64,000 nt of DNA from Actinoplanes italicus (GTDB lineage: Bacteria > Actinomycetota > Actinomycetes > Mycobacteriales > Micromonosporaceae): assembly GCF_003001815.1 (NCBI RefSeq), contig NZ_PVMZ01000018.1:62001-126000 (forward strand), given 5' to 3'. The notes below the pieces were generated by a model. The model worked only from the letters and a program-made list of their open reading frames with translations. It was not told the DNA's origin and ran no database searches. Of this stretch, positions 27,069 through 36,187 are shown in pieces. The position numbers were made by a program, and so were the translations under genes. Within the stretch, counting starts at the first letter, position 1, and every line of letters begins with the position of its first letter.

Positions 27069-27556
27069 ACACGGAATGGCTCAGCCCGGAGCAGCTGTCG
27101 GCCTGGGTGCGCTTCATCGGTGTGGTGGAGCTGCTGCCGGGCGCGCTGGACAGTCAGTTGCGGCGGGACGCGCAGCTCACACACTTCGACTACTACGTGC
27201 TCTCGCAGCTCTCCGAGGCTCCGGGCCACACGCTGCGGATGACGGCTCTCGCCGACCGGACCGCGGCCACGCTGGCCCGGCTGTCGCACGTGGTGCAGCG
27301 GCTGGAGACGCGCGGGCTGCTGGAGCGGTTCCCCTGCCCGGAGGATCGCCGGGCCACCAACGCCCGGCTGACCGCGGACGGCCTGCAGAAGGTACGTGAC
27401 AGCGCACCCGGCCACGTGGCGACGGTCCGCGAGTACGTCATCGACGCGCTCACGCCGGAGCAGGTCACCCAGCTCGGGGCGATCAGTGACGCCATCCTGG
27501 CCCGGCTGGACCCCGGGGACGACCGCACGGCCCTCTACCGCCGCTACGACCGGTGA
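27065..27556 (+). CDS. MarR-family transcriptional regulator
   Basis: The 163-residue protein has the winged-helix of MarR: a recognition helix in A-A-T-L-A-R-L-S-H-V-V-Q-R-L-E-T-R-G-L-L and the wing C-P-E-D-R-R-A-T-N-A-R-L-T. The flanking helices form the dimer interface. It overlaps the STAS gene and lies upstream of an oxidoreductase gene whose promoter carries a palindrome, the probable binding site. MarR proteins often respond to small aromatic compounds or oxidants. Confidence 0.9.
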   Translation: MNTEWLSPEQLSAWVRFIGVVELLPGALDSQLRRDAQLTHFDYYVLSQLSEAPGHTLRMTALADRTAATLARLSHVVQRLETRGLLERFPCPEDRRATNARLTADGLQKVRDSAPGHVATVREYVIDALTPEQVTQLGAISDAILARLDPGDDRTALYRRYDR

Positions 27557-27566
27557 CGCTTCCCAC

Positions 27567-27599
27567 AGCTTGAACCTTCAGTTGTTGTTGCTTCAAGCT
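27567..27599. promoter_or_regulatory. Inverted repeat just after the MarR gene
   Basis: AGCTTGAA at 27567-27574 and TTCAAGCT at 27592-27599 are perfect 8-bp inverted copies around 17 bases. It could end MarR transcription or serve as a second operator for the downstream gene. Confidence 0.4.
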
Positions 27600-27614
27600 T
27601 CTCTCGGCGGTTAA

Positions 27615-27628
27615 GTTGTAGATACAAC
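27615..27628. promoter_or_regulatory. MarR-type operator candidate before the oxidoreductase gene
   Basis: GTTGTA-GA-TACAAC is an inverted repeat with 6-bp arms in an AT-rich patch, 22-35 bases before the ATG at 27650. Size and shape fit MarR or OhrR-like operators, and a MarR gene ends 60 bases upstream. Confidence 0.5.
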
Positions 27629-27649
27629 CAAATGCTTCGGGAGGTCGTC

Positions 27650-28225
27650 ATGGCTCACATCAGCGTCATCGGAACCGGCAACATGGGTCAGGTCATCGCG
27701 GGCCTGGTCACCAAGGGTGGCAACACCGTCGAGTCGGTGAACACCTCCGACACCGCCAGGCCGGTCACCGGCGACGTCATCGTGCTGGCGGTCCCGTACG
27801 GCTCGATCGCCGACGTCATCGCGCAGCGCGGGGACCAGCTCGCCGGCAAGATCGTCGTGGACATCACCAACCCGATCGACTTCGCCACCTTCGACGGCCT
27901 GACCGTTCCCGCCGACAGCTCCGCCGCCGCCGAGATCGCCGCCAAGCTGCCGCAGTCGACCGTGCTCAAGGCGTTCAACACCAACTTCGGCGCCACCCTG
28001 GCTTCCGGCTCGGTCGGCGGCGAGACCACGACCGTCCTGATCGCGGGCGACGACGCCGACGCGAAGGCGCTGCTCACCGGCATCGTCGCGGCGGCCGGCC
28101 TGAAGGCGGTCGACGCGGGCGGCCTCAAGCGGGCCCGCGAGCTGGAGGCCCTCGCCTTCCTGCAGATCACGCTCGCGGCCGGCGAGAAGATCTCCTGGAC
28201 CGGCGGCTTCGCCGTAGCGGCCTGA
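27650..28225 (+). CDS. NADPH-dependent F420 reductase-like oxidoreductase
   Basis: The 191-residue protein opens with a nucleotide-binding Rossmann motif I-S-V-I-G-T-G-N-M-G-Q-V-I and continues V-I-V-L-A-V-P-Y-G-S-I, K-I-V-V-D-I-T-N-P-I-D and V-L-K-A-F-N-T-N-F-G, the pattern of the F420 oxidoreductase/NADP-binding family. It may pass electrons between NADPH and F420 or reduce a small substrate; the first is common in actinobacteria but not proven by sequence. The ATG at 27650 is chosen over 27632 because GGGAGG lies 6 bases upstream. The MarR-type palindrome upstream suggests inducible expression. Confidence 0.82.
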   Translation: MAHISVIGTGNMGQVIAGLVTKGGNTVESVNTSDTARPVTGDVIVLAVPYGSIADVIAQRGDQLAGKIVVDITNPIDFATFDGLTVPADSSAAAEIAAKLPQSTVLKAFNTNFGATLASGSVGGETTTVLIAGDDADAKALLTGIVAAAGLKAVDAGGLKRARELEALAFLQITLAAGEKISWTGGFAVAA

Positions 28226-28267
28226 GCGACGCGCCCGCCAAGCCTGCCCGGTCCACCCCTCCGGATG

Positions 28268-28511
28268 CGTGGTGACCTGCGGCGCGCATATGGGCACAGG
28301 TCTCCACACAACCGACGACGGCGGCGTGCTTGGTGAGCTGCGGCGCACAAAACAGGCCACCCATGGCGAGCCGCAGCTCACCACGCAAACGCCCGAGCGT
28401 CGCACCGTGGTCACCCACGCCCACCCGCAGACCACAGATCACCACGCAAACGCTCGAGCGTCGCCCGCCCGAGCGTCGCCCGTCCGAGCGTCGCCGCCGC
28501 GTGCGTGGTGA
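28268..28511. repeat. Intergenic repeat locus A (CGTGGTGA/TCACCACG family)
   Basis: This 359-base gap between convergent genes holds CGTGGTGA at 28268 and 28504 and TCACCACG at 28378 and 28439. The last two begin 26-base direct repeats with one mismatch, exactly 61 bases apart. The 61-base unit aligns without gaps to the array at 58.6-58.85 kb. A separate 15-bp unit starting CGAGCGTCGC is repeated three times at 28455-28499. I see no gene or protein-like reading in the gap. Confidence 0.8.
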
Positions 28512-28584
28512 TCGGCGGATCGCATACCGGCACAGGCCGCCACAACGGACGCGCGCGGAGTGCGCCAGCAAGCGGGCCCCGGCG

Positions 28585-29655
28585 TCAGCCGAGTTGCACG
28601 ACGCGGCCCGCGTTCGGGGGGACGCGGCCTTCGAGCACGTCCAGCCAGGACTGCCGCAACGCCGAGGGACCCGAGCCCACCTGGACGTCGAGGGACTTCT
28701 CCGCGAGGGTCGCGAACCGGTGCCAGGCCTCGGCGAACCGGCGATCCAGACCCTCGCGGCCCCAGTCCTGGCGGCGCTTGCGCATCTGCACAGGGGCGAA
28801 GAACACCTCACCCGCGGCCTCGGCGTTCGGGACCTGGTTGGTAAGGCCGACGGCGATGTCACGGAGCAGCAGGTCACCGAACCGCCGGCGCAGGGCGGCA
28901 CGGGTCGCGGGCGCGCCGGAGAGGTCGAGGTAGACGGCCGGCGCCGGGTCGAGCGTGTCGACGTCGTCGTAGGTCAGCACCTCGTCGTAGCAGCCTAGCG
29001 ACCTGGTGAAATCGACGTTGCCGGCCGAGGTCAGGCCGATCAGCCGCGGGCCCCGGCCGTGTAGTTCGTGGGCGGCCGCGTACGCCGTCTTGCTCGACGC
29101 GGACGAGATGATCAGCTGCCGGGCGCCGTGGAAGTCGTTGTCGGCGACCTGGTCGGCGAGCATGAACGAGGTGAAGAACAGCGGCCGGAACAGGATCAGC
29201 AAGTCCTCCCGGTCGGCACGGTAGGCGGCGTCGCCCTCGGTGGAGCGGTACGCGTTGTACGGCGACGGCAGGTCGGCGCGGTGTGCGGCGGCGTCGCGGA
29301 AGCCGGTGCCGTCGACGCGTTCCGGCCGGACCACCAGATGACCGGCCGGGGGCAGGTAGCCGTACAACCGTTGCCCGACCTCGACCCCGGGTGTCGCCGA
29401 CTCGGCCACCTCGGCGAATCCCCAGAGCGGCGGCAGACCCCACTCGGGGCCCAGGCCGCGAGGCTCACCGGGGAAGAACCGCCAGTACCGCATCGACTCG
29501 CCGAGCACCGCGTAGGTGATGTTGTTGGCGGTCAGCCCGACCCGGTCGACTCTCAGCAGCGCCTCGCCCGCGGCGAGCTCCGGTGTCGCGCCCTCGGTCA
29601 GCGAGGTGCGGGAGAGATCGTTCCGGGCAACGGCGAACGTCCATGAATCCGGCAT
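28585..29655 (-). CDS. DUF2855 family protein
   Basis: The 356-residue protein shows the DUF2855 layout, a distant relative of medium-chain dehydrogenases. The N-terminal part has L-T-A-N-N-I-T-Y-A-V-L-G and Y-W-R-F-F-P. The middle has L-F-R-P-L-F-F-T-S-F-M-L-A-D-Q near residue 155 and S-S-A-S-S-K-T-A-Y near 183, where the nucleotide site is expected. No catalytic role has been assigned to the family. It stands alone; the ATG at 29655 is the first start. A short AT-richer stretch at 29656-29711 upstream could hold its promoter. Confidence 0.85.
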   Translation of the reverse strand: MPDSWTFAVARNDLSRTSLTEGATPELAAGEALLRVDRVGLTANNITYAVLGESMRYWRFFPGEPRGLGPEWGLPPLWGFAEVAESATPGVEVGQRLYGYLPPAGHLVVRPERVDGTGFRDAAAHRADLPSPYNAYRSTEGDAAYRADREDLLILFRPLFFTSFMLADQVADNDFHGARQLIISSASSKTAYAAAHELHGRGPRLIGLTSAGNVDFTRSLGCYDEVLTYDDVDTLDPAPAVYLDLSGAPATRAALRRRFGDLLLRDIAVGLTNQVPNAEAAGEVFFAPVQMRKRRQDWGREGLDRRFAEAWHRFATLAEKSLDVQVGSGPSALRQSWLDVLEGRVPPNAGRVVQLG

Positions 29656-29711
29656 GCCGTGACGCTAAACATCCTGGTCGTACGGGACAAGTGCACTACG
29701 AGTGCAATATC

Positions 29712-30911
29712 TCACCGCCCGCCGCCACAGCCGTAGGCGCAGGCGCTGAACTGGGCGAACCGCGAGCGGTTCTTCGAGCCGAAGGCGGTGAAGTCACCAC
29801 CGACCGTGACCGAGCGCAGCGCCGGGTTGGCGCGCATGGTGAGCACGCCCCACTTGCCGTTGCCGCGCGGGTTCCAGTCCAGCAGGGTGCCGTCGGCCGG
29901 GTTCCAGGCGGCCAGTTTGGGCTGCGCCCGCATCTTCGCCGGGCACCAGGACGTGGCCGTGCGCGACGCCTTCGGACAGGCCACGGTGAAGTGCCCGCCC
30001 GCGTAGACGGCGCCCTCCAGATGCGTGATCGCCTGCACGTCCCCGTCAGTGACGCTGCTCCACAGCACTGCCCCGTCGCGCCGGTAACCGGTCACCCGGC
30101 CGCCCTGGCCGGCGAGCCCGGCGAACACCCGGTCGCCCGCGACGGTGAGGGCGAACACCGGGTACGGGACCTTCGGGCGGAAGCCGGTGTCGAGCCTGGA
30201 GTCGGACAGGCGCAGCGCGGCCAGACGCGACGCCTTCCGGTCGCCGTCGATGCCGGTGAAGCCGCCACCGACGTACAGCCGGGATTGGGAATCGACGGCG
30301 GCCAGACTGAAGACCTTGCCGTCGGCACGCGCGCCGAACGCCCGGTCGACTCCCCCGCCACGCAGGTCGAAGGCCGCCAGGTTCTTCGCCGGGCGACCGT
30401 CCACCGCGGTGAAGTCGCCGCCCAGGTAGAGGCGGTCGCCCCGGGTCGCCAGCGCCCGGCCGGTGCCCTTGACGGTGTGCCGCAGCGGTCCGACCGCTCC
30501 CGACCTGAGGTCGATCCCCGCGATGCCGCCACGCGCCTGGCCGCCGACCGCGGCGAACTCGCCGGTCACGTAGAGCGACGATCCGGCAGTGGTCACGGCC
30601 AGTACGGTGTCGTCGGCCTGCGGCGCCCAGGGCAGCAGGCGACCGGTCTTGGCGTCCACGGCGGCGAGCCGTTTGCGGGACACCTTCTTGCCGTCGACGA
30701 TCGCGTGGGTGAAGTTGCCGCCCAGGTAGACGGTGTCGCCTACGTTGACGCTGGCATGGACCGTCCCGTCGAAGCCGACCGTGCTGTCCGGCCTGGCGGA
30801 GATCAACGGGATGTTCTCCGCCCGTGCGGCGGTTGCCCCGGACAGGACGAGCACGGTGGTGAGCAGGGCGCTGAGGTATGCCCGGCGGCGCGCGGGACCA
30901 GCCAAGATCAT
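29712..30911 (-). CDS. Secreted beta-propeller repeat protein
   Basis: The 399-residue protein has a signal peptide (A-R-R-R-A-Y-L-S then a hydrophobic core, A-R-A cleavage near residue 31). It then has repeated blades of about 40-50 residues with patterns like V-Y-L-G-G-N-F-T, L-Y-V-T-G-E-F-A-A-V-G-G, L-Y-L-G-G-D-F-T-A-V-D-G and V-T-V-G-G-D-F-T-A-F-G. These match DUF5122-type delta-60-like propellers, usually extracellular with unknown ligands. Cys residues near the C-terminus (C-P-K, W-C-P, A-C-A-Y-G-C) could form disulfides. It is divergent from the next gene. Confidence 0.8.
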   Translation of the reverse strand: MILAGPARRRAYLSALLTTVLVLSGATAARAENIPLISARPDSTVGFDGTVHASVNVGDTVYLGGNFTHAIVDGKKVSRKRLAAVDAKTGRLLPWAPQADDTVLAVTTAGSSLYVTGEFAAVGGQARGGIAGIDLRSGAVGPLRHTVKGTGRALATRGDRLYLGGDFTAVDGRPAKNLAAFDLRGGGVDRAFGARADGKVFSLAAVDSQSRLYVGGGFTGIDGDRKASRLAALRLSDSRLDTGFRPKVPYPVFALTVAGDRVFAGLAGQGGRVTGYRRDGAVLWSSVTDGDVQAITHLEGAVYAGGHFTVACPKASRTATSWCPAKMRAQPKLAAWNPADGTLLDWNPRGNGKWGVLTMRANPALRSVTVGGDFTAFGSKNRSRFAQFSACAYGCGGGR

Positions 30912-31011
30912 GTGGGTGACACTAGGTGCGGCACCGGCCGGGCGGACCGGGGTTCGCCAGTGGCACCCGTTCGGGTGATCATGAGGGCGGCGTAACGTCG
31001 GCACGCGTCGG

Positions 31012-32790
31012 ATGCCGTATGGGAAGGGATCGGAGCACTTGGGCAACGGGGACGAACTCGAGCTGCTGCGCGCGTACGAGCCGGTGGCCAGGTTCACTGA
31101 GGGTGAGTATTTCTTCCCCGTGTCGGTCGAGCGGTACGTGAGCCGGGCCAGTCTGTGGCGGCACGAGCCCGGCGCAGGCCCGGTGCAGGTCGTCGAGCCG
31201 GGCAGGTTGAGTCTCGGCTCGCTGGCCGCGGCCGGTGGCGCCGAGCAGGGCCTCGGCTACGCGCTGTCCGGCATCGGCAGCGGCGAGAGCCACGCCCACA
31301 TCCCGCTACGTGACCGCCCGCCCCACCTGTCCCGATCCAGCCGGCTGGCCTCGGTCGGGCTCACCGGGCGGCTCGTCGACACGCTCAACCGGTTCTCGCT
31401 GCTGTTCCGCGGGAGTGTGCCGGGTGGCAGCGCCGCCCACTCGTTCCTGCTGCAGCGCGATCACCTGGGCACGGACCGGCCCACCTACTACGGGCGGGTG
31501 GTGCGGGACGGCTCGTGGATCGTCTGCCAGTACTGGTTCTTCTACAGCTTCAACAACTGGCGGTCGGCGTTCGGCGGTGTCAACGAGCACGAGGCCGACT
31601 GGGAGCAGGTCACCGTCTACATCGACGCGGCCGCGCCGGCCGGGCCGGACGGGCTGCCGTCGCCCTCGTGGGTGGTGTTCTCGGCCCACGAGGAGGTCGG
31701 CGACGACCTGCGGCGGCGCTGGGACGATCCGGACCTGACCACGACCGGAGGGCGGCATCCGGTGGTCTTCGTGGGCGCCGGTTCGCACTCCGGCGCCTAT
31801 CTACCGGGCGATTATCTGATCACGGTACGCCCACCGCGGCTCCGTGGCCTGGTCGGTGCGCTGCGCTGGTCGGCCCGGCTGCTCGCGCCCTGGTCACCGG
31901 AGGACCGGGGCAATCTCGGGATCCCGTACGTCGACTACGCCCGCGGCGACGGCCGCTCGGTCGGCCCCGGCCAGGACGAACCGTGGCACCCGGTGCTGGT
32001 CGGCGACGAGACGCCGTGGGTGCGCGACTTCCGCGGGTTGTGGGGCCGTGACACCCGCGACCGGCTCGGCGGGGAGCGCGGGCCGGCCGGGCCGCGCTAC
32101 GGGCGCGACGGTGTCGTCCGGCAGGCGTGGGCCGACCCGGTCGGCTGGGCCGGTCTGGCCAAGGTGGTGCCCGATCCCGCCGAGGAGAAACGGCTCGTGG
32201 CCCTCCGTACCCAACATGATCTCGATCGCCTGGCCCAGCTGGACCGGGAGATGACCGCTCTGCGCCACGAACTGACGGTCGCCGCGGCCGGCCTGCCCGC
32301 CGCGGCGCCGGAGGTCCGGGCCCTCGCGCCCGAAGAGCAGAGGCTGCTCGCCATGCGGATGGAACACACCCGCCTCGCCGACGAGGTGCGCCGGACCACC
32401 ACCGCCGAGCCGGTTCCCGACCACCCGCACGCCCACCTGCTGCACCGGCGGCTGCCGATGGAACCGGCCACCGGCTTCCTCGGCCGGGCCCGCTCGTGGT
32501 GGGCGGTTCTCAGCACCCCGCTCATCCTGTGGGCGATCGGGGCCGTGGTGTCGCCGCTGCCGGTCTCGGGTCAGGAGACCGCCCTGGTCCTGCTGCTGGT
32601 GCTGCTCGGTGTCGAGGGCCTGGTCCGCGGCAAGTTCCTGGCCGTGGTGCTGCGGATCCTGGTGGCCTGCGGACTCGGGCTCGGTCTGGTGGTGCTCTGG
32701 TTCGACGGCAGGTACGTGGTCACCTTCACGTTCTTCGCCGCCGCACTGCTCGTGCTGCTGGTCAACGTCCGCGAGGCGACCCGGCGTTAG
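31012..32790 (+). CDS. Vps62-like protein with C-terminal membrane helices
   Basis: The 592-residue protein contains a Vps62/DUF946-like region: Y-W-F-F-Y-S-F-N-N-W near 173, N-E-H-E-A-D-W-E-Q-V-T-V-Y near 190, W-V-V-F-S-A-H-E near 220, V-V-F-V-G-A-G-S-H-S-G-A-Y near 250 and a Y-V-D-Y-A-R-G-D-G segment. A helical coiled-coil-like stretch at 385-450 and three or four C-terminal membrane helices (residues 497-585) follow. The function is unknown. The ATG at 31012 is used; TTG 31039 with CGGAG upstream is an alternative. Its TAG overlaps the TAA of the convergent gene. Confidence 0.7.
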   Translation: MPYGKGSEHLGNGDELELLRAYEPVARFTEGEYFFPVSVERYVSRASLWRHEPGAGPVQVVEPGRLSLGSLAAAGGAEQGLGYALSGIGSGESHAHIPLRDRPPHLSRSSRLASVGLTGRLVDTLNRFSLLFRGSVPGGSAAHSFLLQRDHLGTDRPTYYGRVVRDGSWIVCQYWFFYSFNNWRSAFGGVNEHEADWEQVTVYIDAAAPAGPDGLPSPSWVVFSAHEEVGDDLRRRWDDPDLTTTGGRHPVVFVGAGSHSGAYLPGDYLITVRPPRLRGLVGALRWSARLLAPWSPEDRGNLGIPYVDYARGDGRSVGPGQDEPWHPVLVGDETPWVRDFRGLWGRDTRDRLGGERGPAGPRYGRDGVVRQAWADPVGWAGLAKVVPDPAEEKRLVALRTQHDLDRLAQLDREMTALRHELTVAAAGLPAAAPEVRALAPEEQRLLAMRMEHTRLADEVRRTTTAEPVPDHPHAHLLHRRLPMEPATGFLGRARSWWAVLSTPLILWAIGAVVSPLPVSGQETALVLLLVLLGVEGLVRGKFLAVVLRILVACGLGLGLVVLWFDGRYVVTFTFFAAALLVLLVNVREATRR

Positions 32791-34916
32791 GGGGTGGGGA
32801 ACTCCTCCTCCGGCTTGCCCTTCATGTAGTCGGCGAGCGTCTCGTAGACGGCCGGGTTCACGATGCCGTGCGACATGCGGTCGGTGTGGGCCGCCCAGTC
32901 CGGGTTGGCGAGGTAGCCGGCGACGACCAGCGAGCGGGTGCCGACGACCAGGGCGGCCGTCTTGTCCTTGTCGGTGGTGCCGGTCTTGCCGAACACCGGG
33001 TGGCCGACCACGTCGCGGACCTGCGGGGCGGTCGAGCCGGCGCAGCTGCCGAGCTGGGCTCGGTCGCCGACCGGGCAGCGGGCCGCGTCGAGCGCCTTAC
33101 GGGCCACGTCCTTGCTGGTGGCACGGCTGCAGGTGGACCTGCCGGTGTCGAGTTTCGTCCCGTCGGCCGTGGTGATCGACTCGATCGGGGTCGGTGCGCA
33201 GTACATGCCGTCGGCGGCCAGGGTGGCGTACGCGTTGGCGATGTCCAGCGGCGTGGACGCCGAGACGCCCAGGCTGAAGGCGCCCCACTCGTGGGCGTAG
33301 TCGGGGTTGTTCGCCATCCGGGCGTCCTCGGCGGAGCGGAACTGCACCCCGAAGCGCTTGGCGACGGCGACGACGTTCTCGGCGCCGGCGCGCTCCTGCA
33401 GCGGGATGAAGTAGGTGTTCACCGAGCGGCCGAACCCGGTCCACATGTTGAAGTTCCCGGCCTCGCTCGCCGACGCGTTGCTCGGGCAGTAGTAGCCGCC
33501 GCAGCCCGGCGGGGCGGCCGAGTCGAGGTAACGGGACTTGTAGCGCTGCGGCGAGTAGATCGTGGTGTCCAGCTCCATGCCCTTCTCCAGGGCGGCGACC
33601 ATGGTGAACATCTTGAACACCGAGCCGGCCTGGTAGCCGGGGACGCCGGTGCTGCCGGTGATGATCGGGTTCGTCGTGTTCGGATACGTACCGCGGACGC
33701 CCTCGCGGGCCAGCTCCGGGTTCGACGAGAGCTTGTTCTGCGGATCCGCCTCGTCGTCGATCTTGAACTTGCGGTTCGCGGCCAGGGCCCGGACCGCCCC
33801 GGTGCCCGGCTCCACGGCGGCCAGCATCAGCGCGTCGGGGTTGTCGTCCGAGGTGCGCTCGGTGATCCGCTTACGGGCCGCGGACTGGGCGTCCAGGTCG
33901 AGGGTCGTGACGATCCGGTAGCCACCGCTCTTGAGCAGGCGCTCACGGTCGTACGTCGTCTCCCCGAACGCCTTCTGGTCCAGCCACCAGCGGTAGAAGT
34001 AGTCGCAGAAGAAACCCCAGTGGTTCTTGGCCACCGACACGCAGCCACGGCTCGGCCGTTTCGCCGTGGTCGGCACCTTGACCTTCTTCGCGGCGGCGGC
34101 CTCGGCGGCCGTGATCTGCCCGAGGTCGACCATGTTGTCGATGATGTAGTCACGGCGGGCCAGCGCCTGCGGGTGACCCGTCTCGGTGGTCGGGTCGAAC
34201 GAGGTCGGCGCCTTCACCATGCCGGCCAGCAGGGCGGCCTCGGCCACCGTGAGGTCGGCCGGCTTCTTGCCGAAGTAGACCTGGCTCGCGGCGGCGACAC
34301 CATACGCGCCGTTGCCGAACGGAGCCATGTTCAGGTAGCGCTCCAGGATCTGCTGTTTGGTCAACTGTTTCTCGACCTGGATCGCGTACTTCATCTCGTT
34401 CAGTTTCCGCTGCGCGGTGTCCTTGGTGGCGTCCACCACCTCCTGCGGGTCGGTCGCCGAATACGCGAGTCCCATTCGCACGTATTGCATGGTCAGGGTG
34501 GACGCGCCCTGCTGCGTGCCGCCCTGATTGTTGTTCACGAAAGCGCGGGCCACGCCTTTCAGGTCGACGCCGTTGTGCTCGAAGAACTTGTGGTCCTCGG
34601 CCGCGACGATCGCGTCCTGGATGTTCTGCGACATCTGCGCGAGCGGCACGTCACTGCGGAACTCGTCATACATCAGCGCGATCAGGGTCTTGCCGTCCGA
34701 CGCGTAGACCCGCGAGACCTGCGGTGACGACTGCTCGACGAGCTCGCCCGGAAGCTGGCCGAGCTCCTCCGAACCGGCCTTGACCGCCAGGCCGGACATC
34801 GCGACGGCGGGAAAGGAGGCCGCGGCGACCACGAGACCGGCGATCAGGCCGCAGACGGCCAGGACGGCCGCGCTGCGGAGGTGACGGCGTTCAGTGACGG
34901 GCATCCGGGCATTCAC
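32787..34916 (-). CDS. Class A penicillin-binding protein (transglycosylase/transpeptidase)
   Basis: The 709-residue enzyme polymerises and cross-links peptidoglycan outside the membrane. An N-terminal anchor helix spans residues 15-35. The glycosyltransferase domain has catalytic Glu107 in A-A-E-D-H-K-F-F and G-A-S-T-L-T-M-Q at 138-144. The transpeptidase domain has all three motifs: Ser432-x-x-Lys435, S-V-N at 498-500 and K-T-G-T at 644-647. Six Cys residues in the transpeptidase half suggest disulfides. A VanY-type peptidase gene lies just upstream on the same strand, making a small wall-remodelling group. GTG 34916 is the start used; ATG 34904 is possible. Confidence 0.94.
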   Translation of the reverse strand: MNARMPVTERRHLRSAAVLAVCGLIAGLVVAAASFPAVAMSGLAVKAGSEELGQLPGELVEQSSPQVSRVYASDGKTLIALMYDEFRSDVPLAQMSQNIQDAIVAAEDHKFFEHNGVDLKGVARAFVNNNQGGTQQGASTLTMQYVRMGLAYSATDPQEVVDATKDTAQRKLNEMKYAIQVEKQLTKQQILERYLNMAPFGNGAYGVAAASQVYFGKKPADLTVAEAALLAGMVKAPTSFDPTTETGHPQALARRDYIIDNMVDLGQITAAEAAAAKKVKVPTTAKRPSRGCVSVAKNHWGFFCDYFYRWWLDQKAFGETTYDRERLLKSGGYRIVTTLDLDAQSAARKRITERTSDDNPDALMLAAVEPGTGAVRALAANRKFKIDDEADPQNKLSSNPELAREGVRGTYPNTTNPIITGSTGVPGYQAGSVFKMFTMVAALEKGMELDTTIYSPQRYKSRYLDSAAPPGCGGYYCPSNASASEAGNFNMWTGFGRSVNTYFIPLQERAGAENVVAVAKRFGVQFRSAEDARMANNPDYAHEWGAFSLGVSASTPLDIANAYATLAADGMYCAPTPIESITTADGTKLDTGRSTCSRATSKDVARKALDAARCPVGDRAQLGSCAGSTAPQVRDVVGHPVFGKTGTTDKDKTAALVVGTRSLVVAGYLANPDWAAHTDRMSHGIVNPAVYETLADYMKGKPEEEFPTP

Positions 34917-35030
34917 TCCACTCAGGCTAACGAGCGCCGGCGGCGCCGTTCAGGGTTAGCGAAATCCGTCACACGCCGTAACCCGGAACGGTGCCGCCGA
35001 AACTGAAACCGGACTGTGAAGTTGCTTTGT

Positions 35031-36086
35031 TCAGCCGCCCGTGATCGACCAGTGCCACGCCTCGGACGGCAGATTCACGAAGCCGTACTCGGCGGCGTGC
35101 GCGCTCATCCAGGTGAAAGCCTTGCTCTTGCGGGTCAGCGTCTTCCCGCCGGACGTGACGTCGACGGCCAGGCCGATCTCGTGCAGCGAACGGCCGGGGA
35201 TCGCGGTCGGCACCCGGCAGGACGACGCCGGCGCGGTCCAGACGTCCGGACAGCCGTTGATCTTGCGCAGTTCGATCTGCCGTTCCTTCGTGCGAAAACC
35301 GCCGCCGGACAGGAGGACGCCGTCGGCACGGGCGTCGTCGACCATCCGCTTGAAGGCGAACGCGACGTTCTTGTGCACGGTCGTGCCGTACACGCTGGTG
35401 GTGTCGGCGACCGTGAAGACCGGGCGCGTCTCGTCGACCACGGTCCGGCTCAGCGCCGCCGCCTGCGTGGCGTAGCCGGCCGCCGTACCCGCCGTGTCGA
35501 TCCGCCGCTGGGTCTGCGCGATCGCCGAGGCCGCGCGGGTGGCCGCGGAGGTCGCACCACTCAACGCGGACCTGGCGGTGCTCGCGTCCTTCTTCGCGGT
35601 CCGCAGCGCGGCCGCCGCCTGATGCAGACGCGTCCGGCGGGTGTCCCGGGTCGTCGTCGCCGCCGTCACCGCCCGCTTGGCCCGGGCGATCGCGGCGTTG
35701 TTGCGCGGCCGCTGCTTCGACTGCCTCGCCACAGCGTTCTTCGCGTCACTCAGCGCCCGCTCGGCCGACTTGAGCTTCTCGTGCACCGCCTTGTGCCCGG
35801 CGGTCACCGAGGCCAGCCGCGCCTGAGCGCTGTCGTTCACCTTCTTCGCCTTGACGGCCTCGGAATCTCGCTTGCGCTGGTCGGTCTTCTGCGTGGCCAG
35901 GGTGCTCCGGAGCTTCGCCATGGTCGCGTCGGCGGTCAGGCTGCGGTACATCAGGCTCGCGTAGGTCTTCGCCACGCCCGGCACGGCGGCCTGCGCGGGA
36001 GCGGGCGCGGCCGCCACCGGCGCGACACTGGCGATGGTCATCGCCGCGGCGGCGACGAGACGGGTTGCACGCTGACGCTTCTTCAC
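35031..36086 (-). CDS. Secreted D,D-carboxypeptidase-like protein (VanY/M15) with coiled coil
   Basis: The 351-residue protein has a signal peptide ending A-P-A-Q-A near residue 33. An Ala/Lys/Arg-rich coiled coil spans about 50-210. The C-terminal M15B domain carries S-G-G-G-F-R-T, S-L-H-E-I-G-L-A-V-D (zinc His and Asp) near 299 and E-A-W-H-W-S near 344 (catalytic Glu and second zinc His). It should trim D-Ala from peptidoglycan stems at the cell surface. A long coiled coil joined to an M15 domain resembles activators or tethered wall hydrolases. The start is GTG at 36086. Confidence 0.87.
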   Translation of the reverse strand: MKKRQRATRLVAAAAMTIASVAPVAAAPAPAQAAVPGVAKTYASLMYRSLTADATMAKLRSTLATQKTDQRKRDSEAVKAKKVNDSAQARLASVTAGHKAVHEKLKSAERALSDAKNAVARQSKQRPRNNAAIARAKRAVTAATTTRDTRRTRLHQAAAALRTAKKDASTARSALSGATSAATRAASAIAQTQRRIDTAGTAAGYATQAAALSRTVVDETRPVFTVADTTSVYGTTVHKNVAFAFKRMVDDARADGVLLSGGGFRTKERQIELRKINGCPDVWTAPASSCRVPTAIPGRSLHEIGLAVDVTSGGKTLTRKSKAFTWMSAHAAEYGFVNLPSEAWHWSITGG

Positions 36087-36187
36087 CGGTACGTACGCTC
36101 CTCGGCTCCAGTCGAATGTGTGTTCGACTGTGCGGAGCGAAGGGTGCGATCACGGCCCGGTGCGAGTGCGGAAGGGTTGCACCGTGT

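Noticed and set aside
32787-32790. Possible gene fusion or frameshift where two genes meet
   Set aside because: The genes are convergent and simply share a TTAG, which gives TAA on one strand and TAG on the other. Both proteins end normally.
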